The notes: generated from the sequence alone by a model not told the origin. Shown: positions 8,653 to 18,235, counted from the stretch's first letter. The stretch: 28,917 bases of DNA from Chrysochromulina tobinii (GCA_001275005.1 JWZX01003045.1:1-28917); one strand, 5' to 3'. Numbers and translations: made by a program.

Positions 8653-10272
8653 ATGCCTCTGGCGACCGTGCTACTCGCGTCTATTGCCTTCGTGCCGTGG
8701 CCAGCGCCACCCTCGGTGACTGCCACTTCGGCGAGCCGAGAACCTGTATTCAGGCTGAAACGAACACCATCCCCTCGTGCCTCTTATGAAGGCTCCGATG
8801 CCTGCCAGCCACAACCTCCGAACGTCTACTACAACCAACCTCCCCAGGTCGATAAAGTGGCCGAGTTCATCAGACAGGAGACTCCCGGATTTGACGACCA
8901 ACAGTGGTCACCTGGTGCTCCCAATCACGACGGGGCGAACGTGGCCCCCAGCTACGACGTCAATGCAGCTGCTCCGGGCTACTGGGCAGCTACTGGGAGC
9001 TACTGGGCAACCTCGGAGTATGACGCCCAGTGGACCCCTTCCGGCGTCGACGCCTATGAGGCCAACGTGGCTCCTGATTTCGATCCCAACCAGGCGATCC
9101 CGCCGCCCTTGCCGGTCACAGACGACCCCTTCGTGTTGCTGGGCCTCGACCCCGCCTTCGCCGGCGATGTGAGCGCCATTAGGAGCTCTTACCTTCGCCA
9201 AGCCAAGGCGTATCATCCCGATGCCTCGGTCACCAGTGCGACGCCGGAGCATATCAAGCAGCGTATCAACGATGACTTCTCGAGGATCCAAGCGGCTTAC
9301 GAGCAACTGCGGGACGGAGGCGGTTCGGTCGACAGAGCCGCATCGGGAACACACAGGAGGCCCAGCAACTGGCAAGAGGGAAGGCGATGGCACGAGGGAG
9401 CTGGAAGCACAGGATACGGCTTTGGCCAGTCGATGGGGGTACACTGGAAGTCCAGCGTGGATCCACGAACGAATGCCCCGAAGCGCGCACCACCTCCGCC
9501 AGTGCGCAACTCTGTGAAGTCCTATGGTTTTGTTGGATTCATGAGTGATGAGGAACGGCGAGCCGCGAGCGCTGCTGCTGCTGCCGAGGCCGCGAGCGCT
9601 TCTTCTGCCCAGGCCGCGAGCGCTGCTGTTGCGCAGCAGGCCCAGCAGCATCCCAGCGTCCAGGCCGCCACGTCATCTACACCTTTGAACGAATCAGCCA
9701 GCGCGAACGTGACGGCAGCCGCCACGGCGACTGAGCCTCCTCAGTCGCCCGTCGCCGACGCGGCCGAGGCGAAGGTCGCCGGCGCCGAGGATCACGCGGC
9801 GGCGGCGCGGCGCGAGGCGGAGCTGGCGCTGCAGCAGGCACTGCGCCGGGCGCTGCAGGAGGCCGAGGTCGAGCGTCAGCGCGCGGCCAAACTCCTTGTG
9901 GACCTTGCGGCCTTTGAAGAACGATACCGGTGCCTCGAGGATAAGCTACAGCAGGCCGAAGAGAGGCTACAGTGCAATGTGCAGCAGGCTGACTTGTTAG
10001 CTGCCGCGAACCGGCTAGAAAGGGATCGGCTCGAGAAAAAGCTCCATCTCGCTGCTGAACAGATGAAGAAGGAGAGGCAGCTGCACGAGGAAAGGCTCGC
10101 GATCATGGCTTCTGGTGCGGCCAAGAAAGAGGAGGAACTGCGCGAGGAGCTGCTCGCAACACATTCGGAGGAGAAGAAGGAGATGGACCAGAAGGTTAAG
10201 AGTATCGAGGCGCGATTGAGAGAGTACACGAAGCCATGGTACCAACAGCGGCCGAGAGGTCAAATGTACTAG
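8653..10272 (+). CDS. J-domain protein with signal peptide and C-terminal coiled coil
   Basis: The product is 539 aa, starting at ATG 8653. Residues 1-20 are a hydrophobic signal-like segment (MPLATVLLASIAFVPWPAPP). Ser/Arg-rich sequence follows (TSASREPVFRLKRTPSPRAS), which suggests secretory entry and perhaps a complex plastid. Residues 60-150 are rich in Tyr, Asn, Pro and Trp. The J domain spans ~158-220 (DPFVLLGLDP...) with the HPD tripeptide at 188-190, which in the family stimulates an Hsp70 ATPase. Residues ~290-380 are Ala/Ser-rich linkers with repeated AASA. Residues ~385-525 form a long charged coiled coil (AELALQQALRRALQEAEVERQRAA and onward). There is no zinc-finger or substrate-binding domain of DnaJ type I or II, so this is a type III J protein. 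The partner Hsp70 and the compartment are inferred and unproven. Confidence 0.85.
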   Translation: MPLATVLLASIAFVPWPAPPSVTATSASREPVFRLKRTPSPRASYEGSDACQPQPPNVYYNQPPQVDKVAEFIRQETPGFDDQQWSPGAPNHDGANVAPSYDVNAAAPGYWAATGSYWATSEYDAQWTPSGVDAYEANVAPDFDPNQAIPPPLPVTDDPFVLLGLDPAFAGDVSAIRSSYLRQAKAYHPDASVTSATPEHIKQRINDDFSRIQAAYEQLRDGGGSVDRAASGTHRRPSNWQEGRRWHEGAGSTGYGFGQSMGVHWKSSVDPRTNAPKRAPPPPVRNSVKSYGFVGFMSDEERRAASAAAAAEAASASSAQAASAAVAQQAQQHPSVQAATSSTPLNESASANVTAAATATEPPQSPVADAAEAKVAGAEDHAAAARREAELALQQALRRALQEAEVERQRAAKLLVDLAAFEERYRCLEDKLQQAEERLQCNVQQADLLAAANRLERDRLEKKLHLAAEQMKKERQLHEERLAIMASGAAKKEEELREELLATHSEEKKEMDQKVKSIEARLREYTKPWYQQRPRGQMY

Positions 10273-11132
10273 TTAGCGAGATCATGGTGTGCAGCTGCGT
10301 GTACCTGCGACAGCGCTGCCGCGGTCCGCGGTCCTGAGATTCGATTTCTTGGCCCGTTTTCCCGCGTTATGGTTATCCGCGTACGACCGAACCCCGCACA
10401 CGTCTGTCACACGGTGACACGTGACAGGCGTGACACGTATGAATCGCTGCCCGCGCGCGAATCCGCGGATTAAATCGTTAAAGAGATCGACCGGTAATTT
10501 AAGCCGGCGCGGGTTAACGAGGCCGAACCGCGGTGTGGGCCCCTGCGTGCGTGGCACGGGCCCAGCACTTGAGGGGAGGAGGACGTAGGACGCAGGACGG
10601 GGGCTCGGGCCTGATGCAGGGCGGGGGCGGATCCTCGATTTCCGGCCGGCGGCGTCGGACAGCTGCGGAGACCCGGCGCGAGTGCCGCGTGCAGGCGTGT
10701 GCAGCCTGCAGCGGTCTCGGCCGGTCGACGTGGCGTGCGGTGCGATAGTAGATTAGGACGTATACCCCGGCTCCGATCCGGGCACCGGCAACCGAGGTCT
10801 CTACGACAGTCGGGCCCCGGGCCCGCCGGCCGTGTTCCCGCTTCCCGGTTGCGCAAGCGCAACTCTCAGCAACAACTGCCGAGGCAGAGGCGCAAGGCGC
10901 GCGTGTCCCGTGCACTGCCTGTCAAAGCGACCACACGTTTTATTATCACGTACGGCGACGTATTACGACGTAACTACGCTCCGGTGGCGTTAGAACACGA
11001 CCGTCACGTGCGCGCCAAAAAACAGCAAGATTGACAAGACTCACCGGGCATGGGTGCGGTCTAGACCCGGCACCCCCGATAGGCATCAGTGCGTCTTGGC
11101 TCTTGCGTCTAGTCCGAGGTCGCAACTCACGG
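10273..11132. other. Convergent intergenic region of 860 bp, no gene seen
   Basis: This spacer lies between the 3' ends of the J-domain gene (+) and the oxygenase gene (-). Several Arg-rich frames are open on the minus strand, but they overlap each other, look like GC-driven open frames and show no domain. No tRNA-like cloverleaf was found. The one clear structure is a cluster of GTGACA half-sites at 10404-10435, listed separately. An unannotated non-coding transcript cannot be excluded. Confidence 0.45.
10404..10435. promoter_or_regulatory. Cluster of four GTGACA half-sites with a perfect inverted repeat
   Basis: TGTCAC at 10405-10410 is inverted relative to GTGACA at 10414-10419. The outer pair CTGTCAC (10404-10410) and GTGACAG (10421-10427) is also inverted, and a fourth GTGACA lies at 10430-10435. 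TGACA cores are bound by TALE-type homeodomain proteins in other eukaryotes, so a protein-binding cluster is possible. It lies downstream of two convergent genes, which is not a usual promoter position. Confidence 0.4.
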
Positions 11133-12632
11133 TCACTTGAGCTCTCCAGCTGCGTGTAGCTCTTCTGCGAATCTGTACAACTCATCAGCTGCTCCTTGAG
11201 ACGTCTCCCCGAGCACCGTAGCTGCACCATACGCATGGCAAAGCTCGACGGCATTCGAGCGGCCACGTGGATTGCGCGGGTTCAGGTGCGCCGCACTCCG
11301 ATACGAATCGAATGCGTCCCGCAGCCGCCCGAGTTGCTCATAGGCCAATCCCTTGTGGATGGCCACGATCGCTTCGCGCGGATTCAGATCGGCCGCGCGT
11401 TGTAGAAGTAGCAGCGCCTCTTCGGGCTTCTTCTCCTTGAGAGCGTGCCTCGCGACGTTGACAAAGATCTCAAAGTCGTTCCCGCCCGTCTCCTCGAGAG
11501 CAAAGGCGTAGCACTCCCGGAGCTCATCTTCGAGCCTCTCACGCTCGCGTTCGTCCAGCACGTGCTTCTCGGGCGCACGCCCTCGACGGCCGAGGACCTC
11601 GCCATAGAGGGTCTGGGCAATCCATGTGGCCCTGTTGTGGAAGCGACGGCCATGCTCGGCGAGGGGCATCTTCGTTGGGTTCAAGAAGACGGCCAGAACC
11701 CAGCGCTTACCGCTCGTAATGGGGAAGCCGCCGTGACGCAACCCAGACGCGTGAATGAGAGCGCATCCTTGATCGAGGGTGATGGTCTGATCGATAGCCT
11801 CGATGTAGGTCCCGCCACCCGTGTACTCGTGCTGACTAGCGAGCGGGATCACGAGCGTGATCATCGAGCTGTCGCGATGCACCGGCGTGTGCGGCAGCTC
11901 GAAAGAATCAGCATCGTAGTTGATGATGAGAGCGTCGTAGACCCAGAGCTCAGTGGGGTCAGAAACTACGCTCGGGAAGCACTGCGCCGCAAGGCTCGCC
12001 AAGCGTGGCAGCCCTTGCGAGTTGAACCATTCCAGTGCCCCTGGCAGCTGGTGGACCGCCACCTCACGAACTGTGCTGGCCAAGGTGTACACATACTGCT
12101 CTCCGGTCGAGAGCAGGCTACTGGCCTCGTTCCGCAGCAATTCACACTCACTGATGGAGAGCGTCTGCTGCGCGGCAAAGATGAGCTCGTCGCTGTCGAA
12201 GGGGCAATCGCACCCCATGCCCAAGGCTTTCCGTGACACCATCCACGACTCTGTGGGTTGATGCACGGGAACAGCAGCAGCAGCGCGCCGGAAGCCCATG
12301 CCTTTGCTCTCGCTCAGCTCGTCCTTGTGCAGCGCAATGTTGCGGTTGCGACCTTCGGACTTACGAAGGTGGTGCCAGCCGCGGCTACGCCAAGCTTTTG
12401 GCGCAATCATCTGCGACGCAAGCTCACAATTGGCGAGATCGACATGCTGTTCCGCATGGAAAGGAGGTGTTGCAACTGCGGTGAGGTGTTGCAAACGAGG
12501 TGCTATGCATCGGGGCTGCACAGAATGTGTGTTTGGCTTGAGCAAAGGGACCGTCGGCATCCAAGCACCAACGCAAGTGATCATGAGGACCACTGAGGAG
12601 CGCCGCTGGGGATTGACCCATGAGCTGGCCAT
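11133..12632 (-). CDS. 2OG-Fe(II) oxygenase (prolyl-4-hydroxylase-like) with C-terminal TPRs
   Basis: The product is 499 aa, read from ATG 12632. That start places a hydrophobic signal or anchor at residues 12-31 (SSVVLMITCVGAWMPTVPLL), suggesting ER or secretory location. ATGs at 12653 and 12686 are alternatives. The frame stays open further upstream but runs into the divergent VWA gene. Residues ~155-320 form a double-stranded beta-helix oxygenase domain: His252 and Asp254 (TPVHRDSS) and His300 (GLRHGG) are the likely iron ligands. Lys309 or Arg310 (SGKRWVLAVF) would bind 2-oxoglutarate. A Glu-rich linker follows, then about two TPR units at ~390-470 (ALLLLQRAADLNP, AFDSYRSAAHLNP). Family members hydroxylate proline or other residues. 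The substrate here is unknown, and the TPRs may recruit it. Confidence 0.85.
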   Translation of the reverse strand: MASSWVNPQRRSSVVLMITCVGAWMPTVPLLKPNTHSVQPRCIAPRLQHLTAVATPPFHAEQHVDLANCELASQMIAPKAWRSRGWHHLRKSEGRNRNIALHKDELSESKGMGFRRAAAAVPVHQPTESWMVSRKALGMGCDCPFDSDELIFAAQQTLSISECELLRNEASSLLSTGEQYVYTLASTVREVAVHQLPGALEWFNSQGLPRLASLAAQCFPSVVSDPTELWVYDALIINYDADSFELPHTPVHRDSSMITLVIPLASQHEYTGGGTYIEAIDQTITLDQGCALIHASGLRHGGFPITSGKRWVLAVFLNPTKMPLAEHGRRFHNRATWIAQTLYGEVLGRRGRAPEKHVLDERERERLEDELRECYAFALEETGGNDFEIFVNVARHALKEKKPEEALLLLQRAADLNPREAIVAIHKGLAYEQLGRLRDAFDSYRSAAHLNPRNPRGRSNAVELCHAYGAATVLGETSQGAADELYRFAEELHAAGELK

Positions 12633-12779
12633 TGTGCCGCCGACCTCGAACATGACAAATCTGGGACAACTTTTCGGAGTTTGCATCAATTTAAGCTTGC
12701 GTGAGGTCGGTGCGGTTTTTGTGTTTGGAAACACGATCGTTTGGCTGGGTGTGAACGAAGACGTGTTGTGTGTATTAAC
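12633..12779. promoter_or_regulatory. Short divergent promoter, 147 bp
   Basis: Only 147 bases separate the start codons of the oxygenase (-) and VWA (+) genes. The middle part (about 12680-12745) is T-rich (gcggtttttgtgtttgg). A 12-bp direct repeat, tgaacgaagacg, occurs at 12752-12763 and again at 12781-12792, across the VWA start codon. If the oxygenase starts at ATG 12686 instead, the gap shrinks to about 93 bases. Confidence 0.5.
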
Positions 12780-13961
12780 ATGAACGAAGACGAAGTGCTC
12801 GCAGTTGTGCTCGCCTTGCTTTCCAGGACAATGAAACCCGCCCCTCCCGTTGCAGTGGGCCAACCTATTTACCCGACCATCCCCGACAGCGTGGCTGTAC
12901 CCATGGCACCAGGGCAACCTGCTCGCCCCAACCTCCAGCGGCGTATGACGAGGATGAACACGCTCAAGGATATGGGCTGGCCGCTCGGTCTTACTAACGT
13001 CCTCTCCACGTCCATGGAAGGATTTCCGGTGCGCTTCGTCGTGGTGGACAACTCTGGCAGTATGCAGTCTATGGACGGATCACGGCTCGTGCGGGACCAG
13101 CGTGGCGCTTTAAAGAGCATCGCGTCGACACGATGGGCGGAGCTCGGCGACGTTATCTGCGAGATGGCGGACGTTGCCTCGGCGCTCGGCGCGGCCACGC
13201 ACTTCCACCTCCTCAACCCCTCCCCGATCGGGCAGTACTTCGCACTTGCCGACGATGGCACGTCCGGCGTCGCCGGCGCGGGCGCAGCCTGCAACGCGGA
13301 CACGATCAAGGCTGCGATGAAGACGTCCCCCGGGGGCACGACGCCGCTCACTGAGCACGTGCAGTTCATCACTTCGCTCATCGCGCCGTCGGCGCAACAC
13401 CTGCGCACGCAAGGCCAGAAGGCTGTCGTTGTATTGGCCACAGATGGCTTGCCCAACGACCCAAACTCCTTCCTGCACGCGCTCCAGGAGCTGCAGCGTT
13501 TGCCAGTGTGGCTCGTGGTGCGCCTGTGCACCAACGAGGAGCACGTCGTCAAATACTGGAGCGACATCGACGCTCAGCTCGAGGCGCCGCTCGAGACGCT
13601 CGACGACGTCCACGGCGAGGCGCAGGAGGTGTATGAAAAGAACCCGTGGTTGACCTATGCGCCGTCGCTGCACCTCGCGCGAACGATGGGACTCCAGGAC
13701 AAACTCTTTGACCTGCTTGACGAGCAGTCGCTGCTGCCTTCGCAGGCCAAGACTCTCATCGAGAAGATCGTTGGCTGCAAAGAGCTACCCGAACCCGAGA
13801 TTGACCAGAAGTTGTTCTTTGATAGCCTCCGGAGGGAGCTGTCGAATTTGCCCCCGGTGTACAACCCGGTGTTCAAGACGATGAAGCCGTGGATCGACGT
13901 GTCGAAGCTGCAGCGCCTGCTTAACAAGGGCAAGGACAAGGGCGACTGCATCATCTCGTGA
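12780..13961 (+). CDS. VWA-domain protein with a C-terminal CaaX prenylation motif
   Basis: The product is 393 aa, starting at ATG 12780. The frame continues 13 codons upstream to a TTG, but no upstream ATG is available. Residues ~83-260 form a von Willebrand factor A domain with a complete MIDAS metal site: DNSGS at 90-94, a downstream Thr in GGTTPL, and ATDGLPND with the final Asp. The following ~130 residues (DIDAQLEAPLETLDDVHGEAQEV onward) are conserved-looking but not recognised. The protein ends GKDKGDCIIS. C-I-I-S is a good CaaX box and Ser at the end favours farnesylation, with Lys residues just before it that would help membrane binding. I infer a cytosolic, lipid-anchored, metal-dependent protein-binding module. 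It has no signal peptide or transmembrane span, unlike integrin-type VWA proteins. Confidence 0.88.
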   Translation: MNEDEVLAVVLALLSRTMKPAPPVAVGQPIYPTIPDSVAVPMAPGQPARPNLQRRMTRMNTLKDMGWPLGLTNVLSTSMEGFPVRFVVVDNSGSMQSMDGSRLVRDQRGALKSIASTRWAELGDVICEMADVASALGAATHFHLLNPSPIGQYFALADDGTSGVAGAGAACNADTIKAAMKTSPGGTTPLTEHVQFITSLIAPSAQHLRTQGQKAVVVLATDGLPNDPNSFLHALQELQRLPVWLVVRLCTNEEHVVKYWSDIDAQLEAPLETLDDVHGEAQEVYEKNPWLTYAPSLHLARTMGLQDKLFDLLDEQSLLPSQAKTLIEKIVGCKELPEPEIDQKLFFDSLRRELSNLPPVYNPVFKTMKPWIDVSKLQRLLNKGKDKGDCIIS

Positions 13962-14456
13962 GACAGGTCGCAGCGTACTATGGAAGAGAGTGCACACAGT
14001 GGCGCGAGGATCGTCTCGGCGAGCCCCAGCCGCTGGGGCAAGGACGGCCGGGGCGCGCGGCTGCACTCAAATTCTTTTCAAATTGCGCGCCGAGGCGGGT
14101 CAGGTGCGTACCGCCACGTATCTGCATGTTGTGTGTGTTTGTGTCACAGCCTGTCATGTGCCTTTACCCGAGACTTTTGGAGTGTGTGGAAACGGTGCCG
14201 GTTTCAGACAACAATTATTGAGCACATACTACCGTCTACCGACCAATATACCTTAAACCTCACACGTCCGTCGAACCCGACCGGGCGAAAAACCCCACTT
14301 TTTGGTCAGATGCCAGCCGTTCCGCTTCCTCGGCAAGGTCGGCACGGCACGTCACTGCGTCGCGCGGCAGCCTGCACCTGCAGCCTGCACCTGCAGCCTG
14401 CACCTGCAGCCTGCACGGCCTCCTTCATTCGCACGACCCGGGCGCCGCCCCGCCTA
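13962..14456. other. Convergent intergenic region, no gene seen
   Basis: This 495-base spacer separates the 3' ends of the VWA gene (+) and the Rabankyrin-like gene (-). Frames across it are shadows or chance. It contains a G/T-rich stretch (gttgtgtgtgtttgtgtcac near 14127-14146), an AT-rich stretch near 14210-14255 that could hold 3'-end processing signals, and a 13-bp tandem repeat listed separately. Confidence 0.5.
14368..14416 (+). repeat. 13-bp tandem repeat (cagcctgcacctg), about 3.8 copies
   Basis: The unit cagcctgcacctg starts at 14368, 14381 and 14394, with a partial fourth copy from 14407. It lies about 40 bases beyond the stop codon of the Rabankyrin-like gene, so it is probably in that 3' UTR. 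No function is apparent. Confidence 0.9.
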
Positions 14457-17400
14457 TCAATTGGACGAGACCGACCCTTCCCGCGGCCTGATCTGAAGCA
14501 CTCGCTCGCAGACGAGGCACACGCGCTCCTGCGCGTTCGAGCCAAACTTGGGGATAGCCATCTTCTTAGGCGTGCACTCGGAGCACACGCACCTGCCGCA
14601 GTGGCGGCAGTGGTGCTTGCGCGCACGCTTGGGGTCCGTCTTGCTGAAGGGGAGCTTGCAGATCTGGCAGGCGTTGCACATCTTGTCGGGAGTCCAGCTC
14701 GCAGGCTTCGTGATCTTGGTCAGGAGCAGCGTCGAGAGCGACTGCGTCGGGTCGTCGGGGTCACGGAACGAGGAGTCTAGCGGCGAGAAGCCATCCTTAT
14801 TGGGCAGTGCGACTGACGCGCAGAGTCCGACGAGCTGCACCGCGAGCGGGACGCAGCCACCAAAGGCCGCGATGTGCAGGGCCGTGTTGCCAGTCTCAGT
14901 CTCCTGCGCATCGAGCAGAGCGACGAGGTCCTTATTCGGGATCTCGGCGAGCAGCGAGACGAGCCTGGTCACCTGCAGTGGGCCGGCGGGCTCGCCGTCG
15001 GCGTCGTCAGCGTCGAAGCTCGCCGCTGCTGCATCCTCAGCCAAGCCCCCGATGCGCGGCGACCCCCCCTGGACGGCTGAGATCTCCTGCATCTCGCGCA
15101 CGGCGCGCTCGGCGAGCAGGTGGAGCACTGTTTGCCCCTTGCCGTTTTGCAGGCTCGGGTTGGCGCCGTGCTCAAGTAAGATGGGGACGTACTTGAGCGC
15201 GTGACGCGCGAGCTTTGCAGACGTGTGCAGCGGCGTGTTCTTGTTCGCGTCGAGCAGGTTGCACTTTTGGGGCTGGTTTTGCCACCCCATCATCTCGCAC
15301 CGTTGGATGAGCAGCGCGAGCACAGCGGGGTTCCCGCGCGAGCCGCATGCCGCGTGCAGAGGCGTGAGCCCCTGCACCTTCTCGTGGAGCATCGTGTTCG
15401 CGCCGTACTGCACGAGGGCGCGCACTGCCGCCACGTGACCAAGCGAGCATGCCCAGTGAAGGGGCGTCTCGCCGTTCGGGTTGAGCACGTCCACTTGCGC
15501 GCTCATCGAGAGAAGGAAGGTGACGCGCATCTCGTCGCCGAGCTCCGCCGCCAGGTGAAGCAGCGACGATCCGCGCTTCGTGATGCCGTTGACGTCGACG
15601 ATCGACTGCTGCAGCAGAATCTGGAGGACTTTGAGGTGCCCGTTCTCAAGAGCCCGCTCAAGTGCCGAGCGGTTGGAGGCGTCGCACAGGTGAAGCGGCG
15701 CGCCCGAGTGCAGGAGCAGCTCGACAACGCCTTCCTGGCCCGTCTCGGCGCCGATGATGAGCGGCGTCTGCCCCTGCCTGTTCTGCTCTGAGAGTTCGGC
15801 TCGGTGCGTCACGAGCAAGCGCACGAGGCCCTCGTCTTGGTTCGTTACGGCCACGTGTAGCGACGTGTTGCCGTTCGGGTCCTTGCGGGTGGTCGGTTTG
15901 GCTCCTTTGCGCACGAGCAGCTCGGCGAGCTCGAGTTCACGTCGGAACACCGCAATCTCAAGCGCCGTCCGGCCTACAGAGTCAGCCCGGTTCAGGTCGG
16001 CGCCCGCGTTCACGAGCGCCTTGGTCACCTCGTTGGATATCTCGGCGGCGAGCACGATGAGCGGCGTCACATCGACCCCCCGAATCCACTCAGCGTTGCG
16101 GTCCGCGCCCGCGTCCAGCAGCAGGCTCGTCAGCGGCAGGTCGCCCTGACGCACCGCGATGCCAAGAGGGGTCGACCCGTCCTCATTCTGCAGCTCGGTG
16201 TTCGCCTTCGACTTGAGCAGCGGGGCCACGAGCGCCGCGTCGCCCTTGCTCGCGGCTATGTGGAGAGGCGTGTCGCGGTTCTTGTCCTGCTGGTTGAGGT
16301 TGACACCGATCACACTCAGGCAGCCCAACGCCGTCTCGAGCACGTCGGCGCGCCCGAGCGTCGACGCAGCGTGCAGCAAGCAGCCGCCTTCGGAGGTCGA
16401 CATTTTGGATTTCGCATGGTTACGCAGCAGCAGCCCAACGACCGACGGTCCCCCGTTGAACAGGGCCACGTCGAGGGCGGACTCGCCGCGCTTGTTCATC
16501 GCATCCACGGACGCCTTGTATTCGAGCAGCAGAGACATCTTCTGGATGGTGAGATCCGACTTGCGAGGGTCGTGCAACGCGCCCGCGTAGCACGCGGAAT
16601 GGATTAGAGGCGCGTCGCCGCCGCTCGCCATGGCGTTCACGTCGGCGCCCTTGGAGAGGAGGAGCTTGGCGTTGGTCAGGTCGTCGAGGCTGAGCGCGAC
16701 TTCCAGGGGCGTGCGACCAAGGTCGTCGAGTGCGCTGAGGACTGCCGAGAGGGCCGCGGGCGGCTTGGTGAGGATGAATTCGGCCACGTCAGCACGGTTG
16801 TGGATGAGCGCATCTTGGATGGGGGCCGCGGTGCGCATGAGCAGCAGGGACGCCGCGAGCTCCGTGCGCAGCGAGGCGAGCTGCCCGGAGGCGGCGAGCT
16901 TCTGGAAGTCGAGCACCATCGACTGCAGGCAATAGCTGCGAGGGCGACGGCAGGCGGTGCAGGGGTGGGCGATGGGCAGGGGAAGGGGAGGCTGAGCAGA
17001 CCTTCCCCACAGACCTTCCCCTGGCAAGGGAGGACCAGAGGGAAACAGGCGAGGCGCACACGTCGAGGGCGGGAGTCTGTGTGTGTGTCACGCACCGTAG
17101 CAGCTGTGACGCGCCGAGGTCCGCAGCCTCGTGCGCGTTCGAGACGACGGTTTCGGGCACGATGGCCGCGGCGAGCTCGTTTTCACAGAGGGCTCGGAGG
17201 CGCTCGAGCGCGGGCGAGGAGCCGGAGGCCTCGCAGCGTCTCACGAGCCGGAGGAGTGCCACCGCGCCGCCGTGCCCCGTCAGCGACTCGGGCTCAAACT
17301 TCTCCGTGTACATGTACTTGAGCAGGGCCGCGAGAGACTGGCCACTTGGGGCACCCAATACCTCGACCGTGCACGTGACGCGCAGCAGGCCCGCCTCAAG

Positions 17401-18012
17401 CGTGGCCGTACCGAGCGCACCGGCCTCGAGCGCCTGCACGAACGGCGCGCCGCACCGCGCCTCGAGTATACACCGGTGCGCGCGCAGCTTGCGCGCCGGC
17501 AGCTCAAACGACAAATCGGCGTGCCGACCGCTCGTGAGCAGCCCGGCACAGCCAAGAGTCATGTCGGAGGCGAAGCTCGGCTCCCCGAACTCGATTGGAG
17601 CGGGGGCCTTCGGAGGTGCGGGAGCTGCAGGCTTCGCCGGCGGCGGTGCCGAGGCCGGCGGGGATGCCGAGGTCGTCCCAGCAAAAGGGTTGGGTTTGCC
17701 GGCTGCGGCGGTGGCGGGATCTGCACCCCTGTTGGAAGGGGGCGCGGGCGGGGGAGCCACAGCAGGGGGCGCGGCGAAGGGATTAACCTTCTGCGCCGCA
17801 GGCGTAGGTGTCGTCGATGGCGGAGCAACAGGTAGCGGTGCCGGAATCGGTGCTGGCGGTGCTAGCACAGGAACCGCAGCCTTACGCGGCGCCGCATCTG
17901 TGAAAGGATTGACGTTATCGAACGGGTCATCGTCATCGTCTTCGAACGGGTTTCTGTCGAGTTTGACGGCGCCGCCCTGCGGGGAGGATGAGGTAGCGAA
18001 CGGGTTGCTCAT
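14457..18012 (-). CDS. BTB-ankyrin-FYVE protein, Rabankyrin-5 (ANKFY1)-like (two exons)
   Basis: Exons 18012-17096 and 16935-14457 join to 1131 aa. I start at ATG 18012; the frame extends upstream only to a TTG. The N-terminus is Pro/Ala-rich with five NPF motifs (residues 3, 21, 35, 77, 108), the second reading NPFED. NPF binds EH domains, and animal Rabankyrin-5 binds EHD1 through NPFED. A BTB domain spans ~155-285 (SGRHADLSFEL, LRAHRCILEARC, LLKYMYTEKFE). Many ankyrin repeats fill ~330-1040 (GNTALHIAA, GETPLHWACSLGH). The C-terminus is a FYVE zinc finger with RARKHHCRHCG and ERVCLVC, which in the family binds phosphatidylinositol 3-phosphate on early endosomes. The human protein, with the same domain order, is a Rab5 effector in macropinocytosis and endosome trafficking. 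An endosomal role is inferred from this match. Confidence 0.92.
16936..17095 (-). other. Phase-2 GT-AG intron, ordinary type (160 nt)
   Basis: On the minus strand the donor is CTACG|GTGCGTGA and the acceptor CCTCGCAG|CTATTGCC. Splicing joins codon C-G|C to make SQLLRYCLQSMVLDF in frame. This fuses the BTB frame to the ankyrin frame, and both continue without a stop. There is no exon duplication at the borders and no tandem array beyond a 12-bp repeat (cagaccttcccc twice on the plus strand). It therefore contrasts with the other three introns. An acceptor at the later CTGCAG would put the downstream frame out of register. Confidence 0.85.
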
Positions 18013-18235
18013 CCTCCGGTTGCGCCACGCGGCGTGCAACGCGGCGCGGCGAAGCGAGGCGGAGTCGGAGTCGGGAGGTCCGTGCCGCGAAGTAAGTTTG
18101 CAATCCCAAACACGCGCAGACGGCTTGTGACATCGTGCGAGCGGCTACATGTACACGTCTGTCGTCATGCTCTCGATCATTACGAGTACTGCGTGTGTGT
18201 TTCCGTAATCAGTCCATCATCAAGGACCGGCCGCG
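18013..18235. promoter_or_regulatory. Divergent promoter, 223 bp
   Basis: The start codons of the Rabankyrin-like gene (-) and the plastid-type gene (+) face away from each other across this stretch. It holds both leaders and promoters. A short AT-richer patch (about 18165-18220) lies near the plus-strand gene. No specific element is named. Confidence 0.45.

Noticed and set aside
10741-10800. tRNA-like T-arm near ccggctccgatccgggcacc
   Set aside because: No matching acceptor stem, anticodon arm or box A could be placed around it.
10470-10915. Arg/Pro-rich minus-strand open frames in the convergent spacer
   Set aside because: Two overlapping frames of equal quality with no domain, typical of GC-driven chance open frames.
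11445-12236. Plus-strand open frame of 263 codons inside the oxygenase gene
   Set aside because: Antisense to the iron-ligand and TPR regions of the oxygenase; no domain of its own.
13980-14780. Plus-strand open frame of 266 codons spanning the convergent spacer
   Set aside because: Runs through a tandem repeat into the antisense of the FYVE finger; composition changes abruptly and no domain is seen.
17081-18130. Plus-strand open frame of 349 codons antisense to the Rabankyrin-like exon 1
   Set aside because: Low-complexity Ser/Gly/Ala product lying opposite a well-supported NPF/BTB exon; explained by GC-rich codon structure.
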